DNA of 64,000 nucleotides from Shinisaurus crocodilurus. Its lineage: Eukaryota > Chordata > Lepidosauria > Squamata > Shinisauridae. The notes under the pieces are model-generated. The model was not told the origin of the DNA. It did no database searches and saw only the letters and a list, made by a program, of their open reading frames with translations. Every line of letters starts with the position of its first letter. Within the stretch, counting starts at the first letter, position 1. The stretch is taken from contig CM037879.1 in assembly GCA_021292165.1 (NCBI GenBank), positions 22,613,817-22,677,816 of the forward strand, given 5' to 3'. Below, piece after piece: positions 19,043 through 28,264 of this stretch. Both the position numbers and the translations under genes were made by a program.

Positions 19043-20139
19043 ATAAGCCACAAGCCTGCATAATCATTTGTTCACTCCACTATTACAGGAAATTTAGGCA
19101 ACAATTGCACACCAGTATTTTTCCTTATCCTCCTGAGTTTGGTTTGTGACTTATCTTTCTAGTTTCAATGCAAATGCAGCACCAGCCTTCCATGTGCGGA
19201 CTGGCAAAAGTGATATTGATGAAAATGGTGCGAAGGACTATGTTGTGAGAGAGGTGGTGTAGTGGTTGTTGAAGCCCTGCCTTTCTGTAGTTTTTGCCCT
19301 ATGTTGGATAATTAAAATTGCAATCAAAACCTATGGCTAATGTTTCACCAGGTAATTGGGTGAAATGGTTAAGATCACTGATACCTTCTAGGATGGTTTT
19401 CCTAGAAGGTACTAGCCTGAACAGGAAGTGGGCGTTGCTCCCAGCTTCTTCCTCTTTCCTGTTCAGACTCTAGTGAGCTTGGCACCACCAGGTTGTTGTC
19501 TCCACGTGGTCCTTGTAGCAGCATGTAGCCAGAGTTGCTGGTCTGAACTCCACAAGTTCAGACCCCAAGTATTTCCAAATGAACTTGTAACCAACTGTAA
19601 GAAACTCTTTTAAGCCTGCCTGAATGAAACTGCATAATCTGAGTGAGTAAATGTTACTTTTAACTTTTACAAGACTGTGTCTCTGATTATTGTTCTGAGG
19701 GAGAGAAAAGGGGGCAAAACCAGGGAAATCCAGTCTGCCTTAAAGCATCCTGGATCACCAAATGCTAACTGGCTAACACTAGCCAAATCTAAGCTTCTTT
19801 TAAACTGGAAAGGGACTCTACTCTGCTGATCTCACCAACGTGAGATAGGAAGGATATTACTCCACAATATATCCTCTCCCAGTATCTTTTTCCAGTCCCA
19901 ACACCCTACACTTCCACCACCGCCGTTTGTAGTTACGGTAATCAGTTGAACATGAGTCAGCATACAGGGGCAGCAAAAAAGATTAACGCGATTTTAGCCT
20001 GCATGAATAGAACCACAATTCCTAGATCATGAAAAGGAATAGTTCTTCTTTATTCCTTTAATCAACTCAACACAGTCAAAGTAATAAAAACATGGACCCT
20101 TTTTTACCGGTTCACCACATACATATGGATGATGTAGAA
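19043..20139. other. Intergenic, possible LTR remnant, otherwise nothing
   Basis: Sequence at about 19420-19760 (two inverted CTGAACAGGAAGTGGG / TTCCTGTTCAGA pieces, then AAGACTGTGTCTCTGATTATTG) looks like the 3' half of an LTR, but I cannot set its ends. Nothing else recognised. Confidence 0.35.
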
Positions 20140-20273
20140 CAGCCTTTCCCAACCTGGCACTCTCCACATTTTGGACTACAACCCCCATCCTCCTCAGCCA
20201 GCAACACCAATGGCTGGGGATGTTGGGAGTTGTAGTTCAACACATCTGGGGAACGCCAGGTTGGGGAAGGCTG
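20140..20273. mobile_element. Palindromic hAT-type MITE
   Basis: Ends CAGCCTTTCCCAACCTGG and CCAGGTTGGGGAAGGCTG, with arms TGGACTACAACCCCCATC and GTTGGGAGTTGTAGTTCAA. The flanks ATGTAGAA and ATGTACGG are compatible with a mutated 8-bp duplication. Confidence 0.88.
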
Positions 20274-20384
20274 ATGTACGGATTTTATCTCTTTTTTCCC
20301 CTTCTTGTTGCCCACCCTAACCCAAGGGCTTAAGGCAGGTAACAATACCCTAAGCATTTACTGCTGGTTTTACTGTGTGCTGTT

Positions 20385-20492
20385 TTTATTTTCATTGTTC
20401 TTTTGTTTGCATTTTGTTTTTAATGTATTGTACACCACCCAGAAAACTTGGGTCATTGGGCAGTTTAAAAGTATAATAAATAAATAAATAAA
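20385..20492 (+). repeat. L2-like LINE 3' end
   Basis: TGTACACCACCCAGAAAACT ... TTGGGCAGTTTAAAAGTATA then an AATAAATAAATAAATAAA tail, the pattern of L2-type LINE tails in reptiles. No coding part. Confidence 0.65.
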
Positions 20493-21635
20493 ATCCTATC
20501 ACTATCTGCTTACACCACTTCCAGGAAATTGCAGAGGCTCAAGAGAATTCCATAGTTGAAAAGAAATCACTGGGTATCCCTCTGCACCCTTGTGATCCTG
20601 ATTTGTTGTATCTGTGGTGTACTTCACAGTGCATCCCTGTTCAATCTTAAAGGTTATGATAGAGAATAGGATGGAAATGGTCTCAGGTATGATGGGCATA
20701 GGTCTTTAGGGCTTTATAGGTTATCACTAGCAGCATGAATCTAGCCTAGAAAGCATACAGGGCCTGTGCAATATTGGCACCAGTGTAATGTTCTCCTGAT
20801 GATTCACCCCTTCCAGAAGGCAGGCCACAGAGTGCTGCGCTACCTGGAACTTCCAAACTTTCATCGAGGGCAGCCCTTCATAAAGCCTATTACGGTAGCC
20901 TAGTAGTTTTTAAGTTATTGTTGAGTCTGCATCTATGAGAAAAGGCTGTGTGATTTCACTGCATGCTTATGATTAAGGTGGGTATGCTATACCACTTCAC
21001 TGATTGTAAGTATGGATCCATAGTTACAAGGTTCTGATGGTAATTGTAATATTGCCTGCTTAAATCAATGAGGTAATGTAACCACTAGTTAGAGTGGGAG
21101 GAAAGGCTTAATTGAACAATCCCCAGGGTGCATGTGTTGTAACCCCTCCTCCCTACTTCCGGCCTCTCTGACTGGCCAGCTCTCTCTCTCTCCAACCTGA
21201 TGGACACATGGTTTGAGCTGGCTTCCAGCTCTTAACACCAAAGACACTAACCTGTCTATATGCATCCTGCAAATATGAATAAATGGACTGTAAGTAAAAC
21301 TAATAAATGTCTTTATTGGTTTTAAACCTTGTATGGACAATCCATTCCTTTCAAGAGCCTTTTAGCAGGGTTTAAGAACCCACATGGTGATAACCAGTTT
21401 CAATAACCAGGCTGTGCACAAGGGGGAAAACTCTGCTTTGTCCTAACCAGTATAGGACCGACTCCTTTCCATATCCTCAGGTTCTTAATGTGAGTTAATG
21501 TGCAGTAACTGAGGACCTGTGCTTGTGTCAGCACTAATACTGCCCACTCCTATGAGCTAAACCAATCATGCATCCGTTCCTAAGATCAAGCTGATACAAG
21601 TACATTTTTTCTTTGAAACAGAGCACAGTGAAAAC
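20493..21635. other. Intergenic, nothing recognised
   Basis: No gene and no repeat I can name. A weak LTR-like polyadenylation region (AATATGAATAAATGGAC) near 21275 has no matching LTR start. Confidence 0.4.
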
Positions 21636-21882
21636 AAAGAATATGGTGGCACCTTCAAGACTAACAAATTTATTATGGCATAAGCTTTCATGAACTTGAG
21701 TCCATTTCAACAAACACATGAAGTGCTATCCCAAGGTGGCAGGTATGTGGGTGTAGAGCAGGGCAAGTAGGGCATGGAATGGAAACAGTAAGGTCAGGTG
21801 GAAATTCAATGCAAAAAAAGGCGTCACAAGACTCTTCGTTGTTTCTGTTGCAACAGACTAACATGGCTCTCTTTCTAGAAAG
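21636..21882 (+). repeat. Interspersed repeat with CAACAGACTAACATGGCTC end
   Basis: Contains ATGGTGGCACCTTCAAGACT, GGCATAAGCTTTCATGAAC and GTTGCAACAGACTAACATGG, the modules seen at 8636 and 56880, so this is a rearranged copy of that family. Confidence 0.65.
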
Positions 21883-22688
21883 AATAGAGTGAGTGATGTT
21901 CTCTGCATTGTTTTCAGTAGCACATGATGCTAAGTTAGCACTGGTTGTCAGTGTTCCAGTAAATGGCTAGATGGAACCATACTCAGTTCTCAGTTAATTA
22001 ACAAGGAGCATATGGTCATCACATTGTAAAGATGGTCATCACATTTCTGCAAGGTGAGAACACTGGAACAACATTGAGCTCTCTTCCCTGAGGATATATG
22101 GAGCAAGATAAACATTTATATCAGTTGAACCATCTTCTATATTTTGGCCACAGTCAGAAAATTACTAGTTCTCTGCAGCTGAATGAGTCCACTAGCATAT
22201 TAATTGATTCATCCCATAAGTTGTGAATGAGTACTTCATTCACAGTCCAAGGCACAAATTGCAACGGACATTGCTTGGCATATTAAGTTGCTGGATGCAT
22301 TCCAGGGGCTTGCTGCTCTGAAGAAGGTTTTTACACAGCTGAGCCCTATTAAACACTTGCATAATTGTAGCTTTTGTATTCCCCTGGGAGAAAACAACTT
22401 GAACTAATAATATAGTAGAGGAAAATAATGAGGACCTGGTTGGGGGGTATATCGACATTTGAGGGGTGTGCTTGTTAGCCATTTCCTGGAACATCAAGAC
22501 AATGAATGTTAAGTTAGCAGCAAGGGCTACTGAAAATAAAGAGAATTCTACTGCAGTGTACTCAAAGGGAAAAAAATGTATTATCTGCCTGATCCTATGA
22601 GCGGATGCATGAGCAATTAAGCTCATCAGTTCAAGCAATGACATCCTAGCACAAGCGGTGTTGAGATCAGACTACAACACCTGCGCAC
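21883..22688. other. Intergenic, nothing recognised
   Basis: A minus-strand open frame of 134 codons at 22240-22644 has no recognisable domain and no splice context. I do not call it a gene. Confidence 0.4.
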
Positions 22689-23145
22689 TAATATTTATTT
22701 TATTTATTTTATTTCATTTTTATACCGCCCAATAGCCGAAGCTCTGGTTCTGTAATCCATTCATTTGCAGCAGAAATCAAATTTTTATTTAAAAGTACCA
22801 TTGTATCAAATGCCTTCTTCATTCTGAACAATATTCTACTTGCCTAGTCGTAAGTATGTTTCTGTCCCCTTCAGTTCTGGTTCCAGATTTTAGGGACCCT
22901 TAGCTAAGATGCTCTCCTCCTACCTGAGTGTGCCCACCTCCACTTTGCACCTCTAGTACCTGGCATCCTTAGCCATATGCTCTGCACCCTCCCCTTTAAA
23001 AAAAATTAGTTTCAGGGCCCAATTGACAACCGTAGTACTTGCAGGGTTCAATAGGAGTCAATAACTGTCCAGTGTTGTTGTGAACAGCCCAGAGAGCTTC
23101 ATCTATTGGGTAGTATAGAAATGTAATAATAATAAAAAAAATAAC
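22689..23145. repeat. L2-like LINE tail fragments
   Basis: A minus-strand tail at 22689-22752 (TTTTATACCGCCCAATAGCC) and a plus-strand tail at about 23075-23145 (CCCAGAGAGCTTCATCTATT, GGGTAGTATAGAAATGTAAT) flank unremarkable sequence. Confidence 0.55.
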
Positions 23146-23676
23146 CACCCTGATACCACCAGATGGTAAGATAACCTGATCAAGGAGGGAACCAGTTCAC
23201 CCTTACTGGTCTCACCCACCCACATTCCACATCTGCCAAGATCACCCCAGGAGTAAAAGTGGCAGTGTGCCCCAGAGAAAGCCAAAAACCGAAGGCAGGA
23301 TGCCTATTTGGCAGCATGAGGCCTTCCATCTTGAGCCCTACTCAAGAAGAGGAACCCAGACTCCTCACATGCTCCAAAGGACCCTGAAAATGTGCCAGGA
23401 AGGGGTGGGGCAGCGGAGCCTGCTACAAGGCTGCTCAGCTGGGGTCTAGCCAGTGCTAGTGCAACATCTTGCCTTGCTGTGTTCTCTTGCTATCCAGAGC
23501 ATCTTGATCCCTAACCCCTTGGGCAGCTCTTGGGTTTCTCTAGTAAGGCAGAATTTTGAGCTACATTTACACGGGTGGTAGAAATGGGACAGCCAGAGTA
23601 CTGCCCCTTTGAGGCTTTGCACTCCTCAGCAAGGGGGTGGAGCCTGAGAGGAGTAGTCAGGCTCCAGAAACATAGA
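23146..23676. other. Intergenic, nothing recognised
   Basis: No gene or repeat supported. Confidence 0.4.
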
Positions 23677-24123
23677 CCTGGTTTGCCTGTAATGACAATC
23701 CATGATTGTTTAAACCATGGGTTGCTGTGGCCACGCAGCGGTGAAAGAGCTTGCTGCCTCCCACCAGCTTCCCGCTTCGCCTTTGCATCTGCTTTCTCAA
23801 ATAACCCAGACCCTGTTCCTGGGTTGTTTGATACAACGTCCAAACTCAGAACTCTGGTTGGTGAGGGACAAACAACCCAGAGTTTTAATCCATGGTTTGT
23901 TGTCAGGTTAAAACTCTGGGTTGTGTGTCCCTCAACAACCCAGAGTTCTGGGTTTGGACGTTGCATCAAACAACCTAAGAATGGGGCATTCCTGGGTAGT
24001 CTGAGAAAGCAGATGCAAAGTGAAAGCAGCAAGCGGGTGGGAAGCAGCACCTGCTTGCTCCAACATGGCGCCACCAATTCATGAGTTAAACAATCCATGA
24101 ATTGCTGTTACATGCAAACCAGG
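23677..24123. mobile_element. 447-bp foldback (palindromic) element
   Basis: Outer arms CCTGGTTTGCCTGTAATGAC and CTGTTACATGCAAACCAGG, middle arms TTTGCATCTGCTTTCTCA and TGAGAAAGCAGATGCAAA, inner arms AACAACCCAGAGTTTTAA and TTAAAACTCTGGGTTGT are all inverted pairs, so the whole folds into one long hairpin centred near 23900. The long open frames on both strands here mirror each other because of this symmetry. No flanking duplication found. Confidence 0.85.
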
Positions 24124-24727
24124 TTATAAAAAGGCTTACTCAGGGGTGAGTGTGGGCCCTTACGTATCCAAAACAGTACACGCACGCACGCACGTGGGGA
24201 AGATATATCAGCAGCCTTGGGGGAGTTCCAAGTTTGTGGTGTTTCTACATGGAGGGCGTCTAGCGATACCAATTGGAAGGCATTATACAGCTATTCCATC
24301 TTACCTTCCTTAACTGATTTTCTGTGGTAAGAAAAAAGACGGAAGTAGTGATGGGAAAAAATGGGAGAGTTATGAATAGAAGATGATGACATCTAGACCC
24401 CCCACTGTGAAATGCTGTGAATGAGGCAGAGCAATGGCACAATAAAAGCATAGTCTGGAAGCACTCTTCCATACCCAACTACGGTTGGGTATGGGGAAAT
24501 GTCATGCAGGATATATATTACTGCAGCAAAAGATTCTCAGTCAGTCACTCATTCTCCGAGACAACCTCAGCACTCCAGGTGAAGGTGGTTGCAGGAATGA
24601 AGCGAGAAGAGAACAGGAGGCTCCTTGAAGTTCTGGAACCAGAAGCAAGCTTATTGGTAACCATAGCAACACACCCATGGAGAAACTTGGGTATCTGTTG
24701 TGGTACCTTGAATACTAACAGATATAA
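24124..24727. other. Intergenic, short inverted pair
   Basis: TCCATACCCAACTACGG is followed at once by GTTGGGTATGGGGAA at 24468-24500, a short hairpin. Also a short ACGCACGCACGCACG stretch near 24180. No gene. Confidence 0.4.
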
Positions 24728-24825
24728 GGTGCAATCCTATGCATGTCTAGACTGAAAAAACGCTTACAACTTCCAGCATGCCCCTTTTTTCTGTCTGAAC
24801 ATGCATAGAATTACGCTGTTATTGT
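24728..24825. mobile_element. Palindromic MITE (GCAATCCTATGCA family)
   Basis: GGTGCAATCCTATGCATGTC at the left pairs with GAACATGCATAGAATTACG at the right. Same family as 5939, 28412 and 33708. Confidence 0.78.
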
Positions 24826-25061
24826 GCCATCAGCATTTGTGGGGTGCTTCCAGATGAAGCTTTTATCTTGCAATCACCCTGCCTTGTTCACTGGATTTTA
24901 CAGGGGGTCCAGATGTTGTCATCATCATCTTGTAACCCTCCCACGTTTTCCCACCACTTCTTCCAACTAAAAAAATCCATTAAGGAGGAAAAGATGGAAG
25001 AGCTGTGCAATGCCTTTTGATTGGTAGCGCTAGGAGTGCTCTGCTGGAAGGTATTCATGGA
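24826..25061. other. Intergenic, nothing recognised
   Basis: No feature supported. Confidence 0.4.
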
Positions 25062-25411
25062 CTAGAGCCAACTTAGCGTGCTGGACTGGGACTCTGGAGA
25101 CCCAGGTTCTAGGACTTCCCCACTCAGCCATAGATTTCATAGATGTCATAGAGTTGGAAGGAGCCTACAAGGCTATCGTCCAACCCCCTGCTCAATGCAG
25201 GAAACTAGAGGAGGGGTCTCCCATCCAAGTAATAACCAGGCTTGACCCATGAAGCTCACAGGGTGACTTTGGGCCAGTCACTGTCTCTCAGCCTAACCTA
25301 CCTCACAGGGTTGTTGTGAGGATAAAATGGAGAGGAGGAAGAGGATCATGTATGCCACCTTGAGCTCCTTGGAGGAAAGGTGGGGACATAAATGTAATAA
25401 ATAAATAAATA
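25062..25411 (+). repeat. Sauria-type tRNA SINE interrupted by another SINE
   Basis: The head (GTGCTGGACTGGGACTCTGG, GACCCAGGTTCTAGGA) stops at CAGCCAT (25131), and the body resumes at ATGAAGCTCACAGGGTGACT (25249) and runs to ATAAATAAATAAATAAAC. In intact copies CAGCCATGAAGCTCAC is continuous. The gap holds a 5S-headed SINE, so that element is the younger one. Confidence 0.87.
25134..25248 (-). repeat. 5S rRNA-derived SINE with CR1-like tail, nested
   Basis: Inserted into the Sauria-type SINE. On the minus strand it reads GGTTATTACTTGGATGGGAG (5S part), then GAGCAGGGGGTTGGAC and CTTCCAACTCTATGAC (CR1-like tail). The 5' end of the 5S head is missing. CCAT occurs at both borders. Confidence 0.83.
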
Positions 25412-25469
25412 AACTTTGCAAATTACCTGCAGTGTTAACCTCGGCTGACATGGATAAACACTGATATAC

Positions 25470-25757
25470 AGGGAAACAACTGGGTCGGTTTGCACAATCA
25501 AATAGCCAACTACGGCTGATTTAAGGCATGGTGGGCTGTGGCATATGCAGGTGGCAATTTTGAATATTCAAGCCACGAATGTGGCTTGTCATGTCGTCTG
25601 AACCCATGGCCTGCTTTAGGGCTATGCAAGGGTTGTTTAACCCACCCCTGCCATGTTCGGGTGACGCGACAAGCCACAGTTGCAGCTTGAATATACTGTA
25701 CCAAAGTCACCCAGCAGGTGCTGCAACTCACTGTGGCTTATGTGAACCAGGTCACTG
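25470..25757. repeat. Inverted-repeat element, GGTTCACAC-type ends
   Basis: Internal inverted matches include GAATATTCAAGCCACGAATG with CAGCTTGAATATACTG, and GCTTGTCATGTCGTCTGAAC with GGGTGACGCGACAAGCC. The style and the ACGACA/TGTCGT motifs recall the segments at 11.2, 36.9 and 54.2 kb. Boundaries approximate. Confidence 0.5.
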
Positions 25758-25867
25758 TGATCATTCTCCAGAACTCTGCTTCAGGCCAAGTACCGTAGTC
25801 CTAAAAGCAAGGGGTGGGGGCAGAAATAGAAATCTAACTTCCCCCTCCCTTGCTTTTTGTACCACCT

Positions 25868-26010
25868 CGCCCAGCCTTCCCCAGAACACCTGGCTCCCTC
25901 CAGATGTTCCAAACTACAGCTCCCAGCATTCCTGACTTTGGGCTGTGCTGGCTGGGTCTGATAAGAGCTGAAGCCCAAAACATCTGGAGGGCACCATGTT
26001 CGGGCAGGTG
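25868..26010. mobile_element. Palindromic hAT-type MITE
   Basis: Arms CCCTCCAGATGTTCCAAAC and AAAACATCTGGAGGGCACC around CCCAGCATTCCTGACTTTGG. The outer ends are eroded. Confidence 0.78.
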
Positions 26011-26300
26011 GAGTCCTAGCCTGACAAAACCTTGCAGATAACTTTTGTGGCCGTTTGCTTGGTTCTAATAAAGGTATTGCCCAACTGTGGATTTTGGATC
26101 TGTTTGCTTTGGCTTTCCGCCAGTCATGACCTACCTATCTTTGTCTCGTACCAACCTCATTTCGTTTCTTACATTTCTATACCGCCCAATAGCCAAAGCT
26201 CTCTGGACGGTTTACAAAGATTAAAACTTTAAAAATACATTATAAAAACCATATGCATACAAACATATAAACACTCAACACAGAGAGAGAGACATACCTA
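26011..26300. repeat. Repeat module plus L2-like tail
   Basis: The 26011-26105 part shares GGTTCTAATAAAGGTATTGC and CCAACTGTGGATTTTGGAT with the 18.35-kb module. From about 26172 a minus-strand L2-like tail (ATTTCTATACCGCCCAATAG, GGACGGTTTACAAAG) follows. Confidence 0.6.
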
Positions 26301-26469
26301 AACACAATTTTAAACAACAAAATTCAAGTCCTGATTAAAAACTCATCAGAAGCTGCCAAATGCCAGCCTCATATTTGCCCGTGGGTGTGGTCTTTTTTCT
26401 TTCTTTCTTTGTTTATATTTGTATTTATTCAGACCTGTATATAAATATTGCTAATAAATAAATCAATAA

Positions 26470-26750
26470 ATTTCTACGAGCAGAGGGTATAGAAAACAGC
26501 AGAGGGCCGCGGCCCCTCTCGTTGCCATAGTAACGCCGGCAAGGCTCCACCCTGTCGCGCCCCCCTCGGTCTTCTCACGGCCGGCTCCCCGTTGCCATAG
26601 CGACGGTAGAAAGGTTGCACTCTAAGCTCCCCACAGCCCCGCAGCCCGGGCTCCAACACTTCACCCGCGCTCCCTCCCTCTTCGGCCACATTGCGACGGT
26701 AACGCCACTAGCTCCGCCCCCGGGCTGTCGCGGGCGGTGATGGGAGTCCC
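26470..26750 (+). promoter_or_regulatory. ANAPC1 CpG-rich promoter
   Basis: The sequence turns sharply CpG-rich at about 26505 and stays so to about 26960. It lacks a TATA box. It carries two X-box motifs for RFX factors, GTTGCCATAGTAAC at 26521-26534 and GTTGCCATAGCGAC at 26591-26604, a weaker third (ATTGCGACGGTAAC, 26690-26703), and a GC box at 26711-26720. This fits the broad, constant promoter of a cell-cycle gene. It lies 1.3 kb before the start-codon exon. Confidence 0.75.
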
Positions 26751-26898
26751 AAGATGGCGGCGCCCGTCTGAGAACCTGAAGGGAGCCCGTGCTGCTGCTG
26801 CTGCTACGACTGCTATTGCTATCCAGGGAGAGACACGGGGAGGAGCCGCTGGAGCCCAGGCCTGCAGCCGATCGCCCTTTCCTGTGTCACTCAGGTCC
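26740..26898 (+). other. ANAPC1: ANAPC1 exon 1, non-coding (inferred)
   Basis: The start is inferred from the YY1 site. The end is placed at ...AGGTCC|GTGAGT (intron from 26899); CAG|GTCCGT four bases earlier is the alternative. It contains a five-codon upstream reading frame (ATG at 26754, TGA at 26769-26771). No transcript evidence is available, so both borders are predictions. Confidence 0.5.
26751..26761 (+). promoter_or_regulatory. YY1 site at the ANAPC1 start region
   Basis: AAGATGGCGGC is a perfect YY1 motif. In TATA-less promoters this motif usually sits just downstream of the transcription start, which suggests initiation near 26730-26750. Confidence 0.7.
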
Positions 26899-28027
26899 GT
26901 GAGTCCCCCTGCCCTTCGCGGCTCCCGCATTGCAGTCCTGTTCCCGCCTTCCCCCCCCCACGCCAGCCAGCCAGCCAGTCAATGGCTTGCTCCCACGCTG
27001 CGGGCATCAGGGCTCATACGTTTGCCATTTACTCGGCATTCATTCATCCATCCATCCTTTTTCCAGTTGGCCACTGTGAACAGAATGCTGGACTAGAAGG
27101 ACCCTTGATCTGATCCAGCACGGCTCTTCTTATGTTCTTAATCCGGAATAGTAGTTGCTATGCTCTGATTCTGCGTCCTCACAGTAATCACTCAAGTAGA
27201 ATAGAACTCGAATTGCGCTTACGCGTTCTTTCATTCTAAAAACTGCACGCGTTGGGGGTTTTCCACTTCTCTTGCCACAGCTCTTAAAGGGATATGTACA
27301 AAACAGGGGAAAGAGACAAGTGACAACCGATTGGTTAAAAAATAAATTTTGAAAGAAAGAAAGAAAAACAGTAGTAAAAAGAAGCAACACCAAAGCTTGC
27401 ATTGGAAGGTATGGGAGTGGTCCCATTATGTAATTATTCTGAATGGTAAATGCAGGAAAAAGGGTAGCTATAAAGTGCGGAAGGAGTCCCGTGCATGCAT
27501 ACTCTTGAGTAAGCCCCATTGAACTTATTTGAGCTTTCTTCTGAGTAAAGATATATGGCATTGCACTGTTAAGTCTTTTCGAGTATGCATCACAGAATAT
27601 CAGCATATATTCTTGGCGGTCCATCATATATCCAAAGGATGCACACACAGAGCTGTGTGTCATTTTCTTCTATGTCTAATTTTTATCCCATGAACCGTAT
27701 AATATCCCTTTATGTGCAGCATTTGTTGTCAGTCAATGTAATTTCATTATAAACACTTGTTTCCAATTAGGCACTATTGGCACACAACATTTTCAGGATG
27801 TTTTGTTGGTTGATCCTTTCCAGTGCAATGAAGAGACAGTTTTGCATGTGGGAGATCCTGGTTCAAGTTCTTTTTCCACTACAAAGTGATTGGGTGGTCT
27901 TGGCTAAAGCTCTGAGAGGTGTTGAGATAAATCATGGCAGCATCTTTAATAACGATAGTAGAGTATTGTGTCTGCTGTGAAAAGTCACACTTGACCGACT
28001 TCAACTTTTATTTTGGTTTTGCTTCAG
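26899..28027 (+). other. ANAPC1 intron 1
   Basis: A minus-strand fragment of an AACATAAGAAGAGC-type repeat at about 27072-27143 (GCTGGACTAGAAGGACCCTT, GATCTGATCCAGCACGGC). The rest shows nothing I can name. Confidence 0.5.
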
Positions 28028-28264
28028 AAATAATGTTGATATTTAGAACTCATGTCGAACATCTATGAAGAGAGGGCAACGATGATTGCAGCAGGGGATT
28101 TGCAGGAGTTTGTCCCTTTTGGCCGTGACCACTGCAAGCACCATCCTAATGCGCTGAACCTGCAACTTCGGCAGCTGCAACCAGCCTCAGAACTTTGGTC
28201 GTCGGATGGAGCGGCTGGTTTGGTGGGATCCCTTCAGGAAGTTACAATCCACGAGAAGCACAAG
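28028..28264 (+). CDS. ANAPC1: ANAPC1 exon 2 (start codon at 28052)
   Basis: Acceptor TTTGCTTCAG, 24 untranslated bases, then 71 codons (residues 1-71) to ...IHEKHK and donor AAG|GTACAA. The start is the conserved one: the next residues SNIYEER match human SNFYEER. It holds the [20 protein letters not shown] block, which is almost invariant in vertebrates. Confidence 0.96.
28033..28068 (+). promoter_or_regulatory. Upstream reading frame overlapping the ANAPC1 start
   Basis: In exon 2, 19 bases before the main start, an ATG opens 11 codons in another frame and stops with TGA at 28066-28068, beyond the main ATG at 28052. If the scanning ribosome uses it, it would lower initiation at ANAPC1. 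Its context (AAATAATGT) is A at -3, without G at +4. Confidence 0.45.

Noticed and set aside
23511..24098. Open frames of 195 and 169 codons on opposite strands
   Set aside because: They are mirror products of the 447-bp palindrome and have no protein similarity that I can see.
27130..27663. 177-codon minus-strand frame in ANAPC1 intron 1
   Set aside because: No recognisable domain, no splice context, AT-rich composition with long hydrophobic runs typical of chance frames.
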